Of a stretch of DNA of 64,000 nucleotides, positions 57,935-64,000 are shown piece by piece. Both the position numbers and the translations under genes were made by a program. Every line of letters begins with the position of its first letter. Within the stretch, counting starts at the first letter, position 1. The DNA is taken from assembly GCF_004912135.1 (NCBI RefSeq), contig NZ_STGU01000011.1, positions 92,699 to 156,698 of the forward strand, given 5' to 3'. This DNA comes from Rhizobium rosettiformans W3. GTDB taxonomy: Bacteria; Pseudomonadota; Alphaproteobacteria; Rhizobiales; Rhizobiaceae. Under the pieces are notes generated by a model. That model did no database searches. It saw only the letters and a program-made list of their open reading frames with translations, and was not told the origin of the DNA.

Positions 57935-59488
57935 ATGAACAAGGTCGACAAACCCGAGGCATTCGATCTTGACGCCTTGCGTCGCGGTCAGACGGCTGGC
58001 GCTTCAACCGACCAGGTGGGCGGCGAGCGCAAGGCCGAGATCAGCGCGCTCGCGCGGCAGATTGCCGGCCAATACGCCATGGCCAATTATTCGCCGTCCA
58101 TCGTGATCGGCCAGCTGCGTTTCCTCGAATTCTTCAGCCTTCTCGGGATCGCGCTCGCGACCAACTATTTCATTGCCCAGAACCCTGGCGAGCACCTCCT
58201 GGATACCGGCATCAGCGGTTTTGCCGGTGCGGTTCTGGCGCTGCTCTTCATGCAGGCGAGCGACTGCTATCACGTCTCGATCCTCAGGTCCCCGATGGGA
58301 TCCATGGCGCGGGTGCTCGGAAGCTGGATGGCCTCGGTCGGGCTCGTCGCGCTCGTCAACCTGCTCTTCGTCGATCACGATCCGCAATATCGAAGCGTTC
58401 TGGCCGCATGGTTTGGATTCGGAGCGCTCTATCTCCTGGTGGAGCGCAATCTGATCGGCTTCGGCATTCGCCGCTGGGGCCGCAATGGCGTGATGGAGCG
58501 GCGCGCCGTGATCGTGGGCGGCGGCAAGCCTGCCAAGGATCTCATCCGCGCGCTAGAACAGCAGCCAGAAAACGACATCCGCATCTGCGGCATCTTCGAC
58601 GATCGCAGCGCCGCGCGCTCGCCGGATGTCGTTGCCGGATACCCCAAACTTGGCAATGTTGCGGAACTCGTTGAGTTCGCCCGTCTTGCCCATATCGACA
58701 TGCTGATCATTTCGCTGCCCTTGAGCGCCGAGGCGCGCATCATGCAGCTTCTCAAGATGCTCTGGGTTCTACCGGTCGATATCCGTCTTGCCGCGCATTC
58801 CAACAATCTGCGCTTCCGGCCGCGCGCCTATTCGCATGTCGGCGCCGTGCCGCTCCTCGACATTCTCGACAAGCCGATCCGCGACTGGGATTCGGTCGCC
58901 AAACGCGCCTTCGACATCTTCTTCAGCGTGCTCGCGCTCGTCCTGCTCTGGCCCGTCTTCATCGCCACCGCGATCGCTGTGAAGACGACGTCAAAGGGAC
59001 CGGTCTTCTTCGTTCAGAAGCGCCACGGCTTCAACAACGAGGTCATCAACGTCCTGAAATTCCGGTCGATGTATACCGAGATGAGCGATCCGACGGCGAA
59101 GAACGCGGTGACCAAGAACGACCCGCGCGTGACGAAGGTCGGCCGCTTCATCCGCAAGACTTCGATCGACGAACTGCCGCAGATCTTCAACGTTCTGCGT
59201 GGCGACCTCTCGCTTGTGGGTCCGCGCCCGCATGCCGTGCTCGGCCAGACGCGCGACAAGACCTTCGGCGAGATCGTCGAGGGCTATTTCGCCCGCCACC
59301 GCGTGAAGCCCGGCGTCACCGGCTGGGCCCAGATCAATGGCTGGCGCGGCGAGATCGACACCGACGACAAGATCAAGTTCCGCACGGCTTACGACCTCTA
59401 TTACATCGAGAACTGGTCGCTCTGGTTCGACCTGAAGATCCTGTTCCTGACGCCGATCAAGCTCCTCAACACGGAAAACGCCTATTGA
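57935..59488 (+). CDS. uppE: Undecaprenyl-phosphate hexose-1-phosphate transferase
   Basis: A 517-residue PHPT (WcaJ/PssA-type) initiating the polysaccharide repeat on undecaprenyl phosphate. It has membrane helices in the N-terminal half, a CoA-binding-like Rossmann part (AVIVGGGKPAKDLIRAL), then the catalytic sugar-transferase domain with KFRSMYTEMSDPTAKNAVTK, FIRKTSIDELPQIFNVLRG and LVGPRPHAV. The ATG at 57935 (MNKVDKPEAFD) is chosen over an upstream TTG. An inverted TCCTAA/TTAGGA pair (57874-57893) lies in its leader. It matches UppE in the Agrobacterium cluster. Confidence 0.9.
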   Translation: MNKVDKPEAFDLDALRRGQTAGASTDQVGGERKAEISALARQIAGQYAMANYSPSIVIGQLRFLEFFSLLGIALATNYFIAQNPGEHLLDTGISGFAGAVLALLFMQASDCYHVSILRSPMGSMARVLGSWMASVGLVALVNLLFVDHDPQYRSVLAAWFGFGALYLLVERNLIGFGIRRWGRNGVMERRAVIVGGGKPAKDLIRALEQQPENDIRICGIFDDRSAARSPDVVAGYPKLGNVAELVEFARLAHIDMLIISLPLSAEARIMQLLKMLWVLPVDIRLAAHSNNLRFRPRAYSHVGAVPLLDILDKPIRDWDSVAKRAFDIFFSVLALVLLWPVFIATAIAVKTTSKGPVFFVQKRHGFNNEVINVLKFRSMYTEMSDPTAKNAVTKNDPRVTKVGRFIRKTSIDELPQIFNVLRGDLSLVGPRPHAVLGQTRDKTFGEIVEGYFARHRVKPGVTGWAQINGWRGEIDTDDKIKFRTAYDLYYIENWSLWFDLKILFLTPIKLLNTENAY

Positions 59489-60720
59489 GCGCGGTCGACG
59501 CCCAGATCCGGCCGTTCAATCCGCAGGCGGCCGCCGTCCAGCTGATGGTCTCCTGGATCATGGCCTTCGGCGTGTTTCTGTCCGGTTTCGTCATCTCCGA
59601 ACCGGCACCTTATGAACTGTTGATGGTGGGCCAAGTGGCCCTGTGGTTCCTGTTCGGGCTGAAGATCTCGCGCGCTGTCGCGCCGCTTCTCGCTTTGCTC
59701 CTTATCTTCAATGTCGGCGGGCTTCTGGCGCTGACCGTGATGCCGATCATCCTGACCGAGCAGGTGCTTTATGTCGCGGTCTCGCTCTTCCTGGCGCTCA
59801 CCGCCGTATTCTATGCCGCAGTCATCGAAGACAGGCCGCAGCGGCTCAAACTGATCTTTCAGGCCTGGGTGGCAGCCGCCATCATCACCGGCATGCTCGG
59901 CATTCTCGGCTATTTCCACGCCTTTCCCGGTTCGGAAGTCTTCACGCGCTACGACCGCGCCATGGGCGCATTCCAGGATCCGAACGTGTTCGGCCCCTTC
60001 CTGGTCGCGCCTATGCTCTACCTGCTGCATGGTCTGCTGAAGGGGCGGCTGCTTGAATCGCCACTGCGGATCCTCGGCATCCTGATCCTCTCCTTCGCCG
60101 TCTTCCTGTCGTTTTCGCGTGCCGCCTGGGGGCTCTTTCTCTTCTGTGCGGTCGCGCTGGTCTTCGTCATGCTGCTCAAGGAGCGCACCAACGCCTTCCG
60201 CCTCAAGATCCTTGTCTTGTCGCTGACCGCCGTCATTGCAATGGTGATCGCGCTTCTGATCGCGTTGCAGTTCGAGAAGGTCCGCGGGCTCTTCGAGACC
60301 CGCACGCAGCTCGTGCAGGAATATGATGGCGGCCATCTCGGACGCTTCGCCCGCCACAAGCTCGGCTTCGAGATGGCCATGGAAAAGCCGCTCGGCATCG
60401 GTCCGATGATGTTCGGCAAGATCTTCCCCGAGGACGAGCACAACATCTATCTCAAGTCGCTGATGAGCTATGGCTGGATCGGCTTCCTCTCCTACCTCGC
60501 GATGATCGTCTGGACCGTGTCGATGGGCTTCCGCTATCTGCTGCGGGAGAGACCATGGCAGCCCAATCTGATGATTGCCTGGATCGTGCTTGTCGGGCAC
60601 ATGCTGATCGGCGCCGTCATCGACACCGATCACTGGCGGCATTTCTATCTGGTGCTCGGGATCGTCTGGGGTTGCGGGGCGGCGGAGTGGCGCTACCAGC
60701 GCGCCCGTCGCCAGGGGTGA
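59485..60720 (+). CDS. uppF: O-antigen ligase/polymerase-like (Wzy) membrane protein
   Basis: A 411-residue membrane protein with about 10-12 helices and a large periplasmic loop (about 270-330) containing HKLGFEMAMEKPLGIGPMMFG and HNIYLKSLMSYGWIG, the Wzy_C ligase/polymerase signature. It should polymerise or ligate the repeat units made upstream. The start is a TTG overlapping the previous stop (TTGA), indicating coupling. Confidence 0.85.
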   Translation: MSAVDAQIRPFNPQAAAVQLMVSWIMAFGVFLSGFVISEPAPYELLMVGQVALWFLFGLKISRAVAPLLALLLIFNVGGLLALTVMPIILTEQVLYVAVSLFLALTAVFYAAVIEDRPQRLKLIFQAWVAAAIITGMLGILGYFHAFPGSEVFTRYDRAMGAFQDPNVFGPFLVAPMLYLLHGLLKGRLLESPLRILGILILSFAVFLSFSRAAWGLFLFCAVALVFVMLLKERTNAFRLKILVLSLTAVIAMVIALLIALQFEKVRGLFETRTQLVQEYDGGHLGRFARHKLGFEMAMEKPLGIGPMMFGKIFPEDEHNIYLKSLMSYGWIGFLSYLAMIVWTVSMGFRYLLRERPWQPNLMIAWIVLVGHMLIGAVIDTDHWRHFYLVLGIVWGCGAAEWRYQRARRQG

Positions 60721-60789
60721 CAAAGGCCCGTTCGCCGTGCGTTGATCTCAAGGGGTTGATCTTCAGCCGCCGCGCCCCATACTTTTCAT

Positions 60790-61083
60790 ATGATCACACC
60801 CGCTCAGATCCGCGCCGCACGCGCGATGCTCGACATAACCATCGACAAGCTGTCGCAAGAAAGCGGGGTTGCCGCCCTGCTGATCCTGCAGATCGAGTCA
60901 GGACATGGTTATGATGCCACCCCACAACATTATGCGGCGCTCAAGCTGACGCTGGAACGCATGGGCGTGGCCTTCCTCGATGCCGGCGAAGGCGGCAATG
61001 GGGGTGAAGGTCTTCGGCTTGTTGCGAGGGTCAGCGACGACGGGCTGCGACCGGAAGAACTGACTGCCGCCAACGACGATTGA
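60790..61083 (+). CDS. Small XRE-like helix-turn-helix protein
   Basis: A 97-residue protein whose first 60 residues look like a short XRE/lambda-repressor HTH (TPAQIRAARAMLDITIDKLS, then SGVAALLILQIESGHG). The last 30 are polar and glycine-rich. It could regulate a neighbouring gene, but no target is seen. It lies 69 bp after uppF. Confidence 0.75.
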   Translation: MITPAQIRAARAMLDITIDKLSQESGVAALLILQIESGHGYDATPQHYAALKLTLERMGVAFLDAGEGGNGGEGLRLVARVSDDGLRPEELTAANDD

Positions 61084-61160
61084 GTTTTTCCAATATGGCG
61101 ATGGAACAATAGTCGCGGCTGCGGCTTTTCCTGTCCGACACAGTCAGACAGGAGATTTTC

Positions 61161-61310
61161 ATGAGCCGAAACAATGGCCTCTACCTCATCATTGGCGCCC
61201 TCGTCGTTGCCGTCATCGGGCTTGGCATCTACGTCTATCAGGAAGAGCAGGAGCCGAGCGGCGTCGAGCTGAAGATCGGCGAGAACGGCGTCTCGATCGA
61301 GGAAAACTGA
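61161..61310 (+). CDS. Tiny membrane protein
   Basis: A 49-residue protein with one membrane helix (LYLIIGALVVAVIGLGIYVY) and a short acidic tail (GENGVSIEEN). The AGGAGA site 6 bases before the ATG and the clear hydrophobic segment support it. Many rhizobia have similar small proteins of unknown function. Confidence 0.75.
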   Translation: MSRNNGLYLIIGALVVAVIGLGIYVYQEEQEPSGVELKIGENGVSIEEN

Positions 61311-61333
61311 GCCATTGAGGCTTCTCGGCCGCG

Positions 61334-62350
61334 TCAGCGACGCTTGATGAAGGCCTGATAGAATTGCTGGGGGGCGCCGATGGCGCCCTCAAGCATGTAA
61401 GGCTGGCGCTCCGCACCGGCACGGCGGGCGATCACCGGGAGGCCGTGCTCGAGGGTCTCGAGAAGACGATACTCGACCAGCACTTTGCCATCTCCGCCGC
61501 GCCAGACGACCACCGGCCCCTCGAGCCGGTTTTCCCGTTCCCCGGCATTCTCGTCCAGTCCGTGCAGATCAAGCCATTGCGCCAGAAGCGCTTCGCCATT
61601 GGCCGGCGCGACCACCCGGTCAGCCCTTCCCTGCCAGATGGAGACCGCAGGCTTTTCGCCCCCCTCCCCACTGGCGGCAGCGCGCGCCAGATCACCCCAA
61701 TCCTTGCGGCTCCGGCGGCTTCCCGACTTCATGACCTGCAGGGCCGTCATCGCGTCGCGGGCTGCACCATATGGCAAGGCCCCCACCACCTGTCCTGCTG
61801 CGAAGAGCTCAGGATAGGTCACCAGCAGCGCGTTCGCCATCGCGCCGCCGGCGGACAGTCCCTGAATGAAGACCCGGCTCCGATCGATCCCATGTCGATC
61901 GATGGCATGTTCGATCATCTGGCGGATCGACATCAGTTCTCCGCGATCACGCGCCACCATGCTGGGGCGGAACCAGTTGAAGCAGAGATTGTGGTTGTTC
62001 GCCTTGGTCTGCTCCGGATAGAGCAGCACGAAACCCTTCTCCCGCGCCATCCGGCTCCAGCCGCTGCCCCGGTCGAACTGCACAGCCGTCTGCAGGCAGC
62101 CGTGGAGGACCACCACCAGTGTCTGAGGCTCACGTCGCGTGGGCGGGGCATATTCCATCATCCGCAGGCGCCCGGGATTGCTGCCGAAGGCATGCACCTG
62201 CACGAGGCCCGAGCGCGGGTTGCGCGGCTTTGCCGCCTTGGGCGGATCGGGAAGGCGCATCTTCGGCAACGCCTTTTCCAGCCGGCGCTGCAGGCGTCTC
62301 TGTCCCTTGAGAAAGGCAGACAGCGGTGACATCGAGAACTTGAAGCGCAT
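61334..62350 (-). CDS. PHB-depolymerase family esterase
   Basis: An alpha/beta-hydrolase of 338 residues of the poly(3-hydroxybutyrate) depolymerase/feruloyl esterase family. The nucleophile serine is in the lipase box GLSAGGAMAN, the oxyanion region is VVVLHGCLQTAVQFD, and the acid/histidine part is WQGRADRVVAP with LEHGLPV. There is no signal peptide, so it is likely cytoplasmic. The ATG at 62350 has an AAGGGAG site; other in-frame starts lie upstream and downstream. Substrate uncertain. Confidence 0.86.
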   Translation of the reverse strand: MRFKFSMSPLSAFLKGQRRLQRRLEKALPKMRLPDPPKAAKPRNPRSGLVQVHAFGSNPGRLRMMEYAPPTRREPQTLVVVLHGCLQTAVQFDRGSGWSRMAREKGFVLLYPEQTKANNHNLCFNWFRPSMVARDRGELMSIRQMIEHAIDRHGIDRSRVFIQGLSAGGAMANALLVTYPELFAAGQVVGALPYGAARDAMTALQVMKSGSRRSRKDWGDLARAAASGEGGEKPAVSIWQGRADRVVAPANGEALLAQWLDLHGLDENAGERENRLEGPVVVWRGGDGKVLVEYRLLETLEHGLPVIARRAGAERQPYMLEGAIGAPQQFYQAFIKRR

Positions 62351-62470
62351 GGAAAACCGGCTCCCTTCGAACCTTCTCCCAATATAATGCTGCATTGCAG
62401 CAATCATAGGACATGGATTGAGAAAAGCGGTCGTCGAGGATGAATTCGAGGAAACGGTCGAGCCGGGACC

Positions 62471-62505
62471 AAAAACAAAGACCGGATGTCTTACGACACC
62501 CGGTC
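62471..62505 (-). terminator. Terminator of the original tRNA-Pro
   Basis: GACCGGATGTC pairs with GACACCCGGTC (11 bp with one wobble) around TTAC (62480-62505); on the minus strand it is followed by TTTGTTTTT. It lies 47 bp beyond the 3' end of the truncated tRNA-Pro. Confidence 0.85.
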
Positions 62506-62551
62506 CTCGAGATCGTTCGACGTGGTCAACGTGTTGACGTGTCTACGAAAA

Positions 62552-62601
62552 TGGTCGGAATGGCGGGATTCGAACCCACGACCCCTTGACCCCCAGTCAA
62601 G
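62552..62601 (-). pseudogene. 3' half of tRNA-Pro(GGG), probable attachment-site remnant
   Basis: The anticodon arm (CTTGA-CTGGGGG-TCAAG), variable region, T arm (TTCGAAT loop), acceptor 3' strand and encoded CCA of a tRNA-Pro(GGG) are intact. The D arm and 5' acceptor strand are missing: identity stops at the 5' side of the anticodon stem, where unrelated sequence begins. The normal terminator still follows. This is what a tyrosine integrase leaves at one junction; an intact tRNA is expected at the other end of the element. Confidence 0.85.
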
Positions 62602-62610
62602 AAATAGGCG

Positions 62611-62722
62611 TATCCTGGCTATTTCTCATGTTTCCATCCAGAGCGCAACCTACTGACTTGGAAACATAAAGAAACCGGCGTCCACTTGACTATCGCGCCG
62701 CAGCCGACAATATTCTGGCTAT
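62611..62722 (+). repeat. Integrase-proximal repeats (possible arm or core sites)
   Basis: TATCCTGGCTAT (62611-62622) and TATTCTGGCTAT (62711-62722) are direct repeats differing at one base. ATGTTTCCA (62628-62636) and TGGAAACAT (62659-62667) form a 9-bp inverted repeat between them. A further AAATAG/CTATTT pair flanks the first copy (62603-62624). Confidence 0.5.
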
Positions 62723-62746
62723 ATAGTGGCTACACGGGAACTCAAG

Positions 62747-64000
62747 ATGGCAAGCCTTAAGATTACCGCGACGACCGTTGCCGAGGTTATGGCCTCGCCG
62801 GCTCCGGACAAAACCACCTATTTCTTTGACGAGGACATTGCCGGATTTGGCCTCTACCGAACGCCTGGCAACGTCGGAACATTTTTTGCTGAATTTCGAC
62901 CAATTGCTGGCGGCTCAAAAAAACGCATAAAACTCGGCCGCGTGGGCACACTCAAGGCGAACGACGCTCGCGAAGCTGCAAGACGTGCAATCGCCAACGC
63001 CGCACTAGGCAAAGATCTAGCCAAAGATCGCGCTGATCAGCGGGCGTCAATCACCGTGAAAGATCTCGTCGCCGCTTACATTGAAGAGTCCGTAGCGGAG
63101 AAGAAGAAGGCGTCGTCGGCAGAGTTTTACCGAACCATGCTGAAGAAGCACATTGCGCCAACCTTGGGCTCATCACGAGCGCTAACACTCACCCGCGTCG
63201 AAGTGCAACGCGCTCATGCCGTGATGTCAAAAGAGGCTCGGATTTCCGCCAATCGAGCCATGAAACTGCTCGCCGCCGCTTATTCGTGGGGCTCGAAGAA
63301 TGGACACATTCCGGAGGGGCTTAACCCTGCGCAAGGGGTGGACCTGAACAAGGAGAGCGCTCGCGAGAGATACCTTACCGAGGCGGAAATGGTCAGGCTT
63401 GGTGAGGCATTGAGAGAAGCGGAGACAGTTGGTTTCGCGGCGAACGTGACTGATTCAAAGCATGCACCGAAGGGGCAGCGTGTAGTATTCTCTTCTTCTG
63501 TGACCGCCGCTATTCGTCTCATAATGCTCACTGGATGCCGATTGCGCGAGATATTGCATTTGCGGTGGTCGGAGGTGGATCTTGAAAGGGGTATCGCCTT
63601 TCTCCCTGACAGCAAAACCGGCAAAAAAGCGGTTATCCTCTCCACTGCTGCGGTTTCAGTGCTGAAAGACATTCCGCGCATCGGGCAATTTGTTATCGCC
63701 AGTGAATCTGCGGGACAAAAAAACGAAAAGCCGCGCGCTGACCTTAAGCGGCCATGGGCTGCGATTTGCAAACGCTCTGAATTGGATGGCCTTCGGATTC
63801 ACGACCTCAGACATTCGTTCGCAAGTGTCGGAGCGTGGTCTGGTCTAGGGCTTCCCGTCATCGGGAAGCTCCTAGGTCATGCCGACGCCAAGACAACACA
63901 ACGATACGCCCATATCGCAGACGACCCGGCGCGGCGAGCCGCTGACCTAATCGCGAATCAGATCGCGAGTGCCATTGGAGGCGGCGATGGCCAAGCTTCC
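62747..64000 (+). CDS. Tyrosine-type integrase (runs off the right edge)
   Basis: 418 residues are visible with no stop. An N-terminal DUF4102-like arm-binding domain (about 1-95; TYFFDEDIAGFGLYRT, then LGRVGTLKANDAREAARRA) is followed by a SAM-like core-binding domain and a catalytic domain with Arg265 (TGCRLREIL), a lysine around 290, His352-x-x-Arg355 (IHDLRHSFA), His378 (LLGHADAKTTQ) and the nucleophile Tyr387 (RYAHI). It is a P4-type integrase of the kind that targets tRNA genes. Codon use is less GC-rich than in the flanking genes, supporting transfer. Confidence 0.92.
   Translation, partial: MASLKITATTVAEVMASPAPDKTTYFFDEDIAGFGLYRTPGNVGTFFAEFRPIAGGSKKRIKLGRVGTLKANDAREAARRAIANAALGKDLAKDRADQRASITVKDLVAAYIEESVAEKKKASSAEFYRTMLKKHIAPTLGSSRALTLTRVEVQRAHAVMSKEARISANRAMKLLAAAYSWGSKNGHIPEGLNPAQGVDLNKESARERYLTEAEMVRLGEALREAETVGFAANVTDSKHAPKGQRVVFSSSVTAAIRLIMLTGCRLREILHLRWSEVDLERGIAFLPDSKTGKKAVILSTAAVSVLKDIPRIGQFVIASESAGQKNEKPRADLKRPWAAICKRSELDGLRIHDLRHSFASVGAWSGLGLPVIGKLLGHADAKTTQRYAHIADDPARRAADLIANQIASAIGGGDGQAS

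Noticed and set aside
62552..62640. Intact tRNA-Pro at the integrase junction
   Set aside because: The sequence past the anticodon stem has no D arm (no GCTC/GAGC pairing) and no 5' acceptor strand complementary to CATTCCG.

Overview
This window is typical chromosomal backbone of an alphaproteobacterium of the Rhizobiaceae (Rhizobium/Agrobacterium type). The evidence is the GC-rich coding, the gene order nuoA-N/birA/rnj, clpP-clpX-lon-hupB and rplM-rpsI-speB-argC, the RibN-type riboflavin importer under an FMN riboswitch, and a six-gene polysaccharide cluster that matches the Agrobacterium unipolar polysaccharide (upp) cluster in order and content. There are no rRNA genes, CRISPR arrays or insertion sequences. 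No symbiosis or virulence genes were seen. The last ~1.4 kb is the edge of an integrated element.

Layout. 1-18442 (minus strand): the complete respiratory complex I operon nuoA to nuoN, followed by birA and the start of an RNase J gene that runs off the left edge. Three extra genes sit inside the operon: a four-helix-bundle (23S-intervening-sequence/S23-like) gene between nuoC and nuoD, an 80-residue secreted protein between nuoD and nuoE, and a helix-hairpin-helix (HhH) protein between nuoF and nuoG. The same HhH module is fused to the C-terminus of NuoE. 18674-19302: two identical tRNA-Asp genes and one tRNA-Val. 19322-26081: an NYN-domain RNase-like protein, a DapA-family aldolase divergent from its likely FCD regulator, the UDP-glucuronate pathway pair rkpK-lpsL, a GPH-type sugar transporter and a DUF2256 mini-protein. 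26218-31191: an aldo/keto reductase, a secreted phytase/esterase-like protein behind a Pho box, ribN with its FMN riboswitch and attenuator, and hupB. 31398-36464: lon, clpX and clpP, with a heat-shock-type promoter before clpP. 36835-46452: assorted metabolic and regulatory genes, including a GGDEF protein, a P450, a WYL regulator divergent from a GST, a cupin, a flavodoxin-fold reductase, metY, and two CoA-binding paralogues. 46732-49905: rplM-rpsI with a structured leader, then an agmatinase-family gene and argC. 50050-51980: a frameshifted class III extradiol dioxygenase facing heme A synthase. 52438-60720: the upp-like polar polysaccharide cluster. 60790-62350: small genes and a PHB-depolymerase-like esterase. 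62471-64000: a tRNA-Pro cut in its anticodon arm, followed by a tyrosine integrase.

How the genes work together. Complex I, heme A synthase (for the aa3 oxidase) and RibN (flavin supply) all serve aerobic respiration. ClpXP, Lon and HU form the usual proteostasis/nucleoid block. RkpK-LpsL supply UDP-glucuronate and UDP-galacturonate for surface polysaccharides, and the upp-like cluster would build and export an adhesive polar polysaccharide. Pho-box-type repeats before the phytase-like gene, and more weakly before rkpK, suggest that phosphate limitation links some of these functions.

The most unusual items are the S23-like cassette bounded by a perfect 13-bp inverted repeat inside the nuo operon, the shared HhH module of the complex I cluster, a Wzc-like protein with a broken kinase site, the attenuator-like rplM leader, and the tRNA-Pro/integrase junction.
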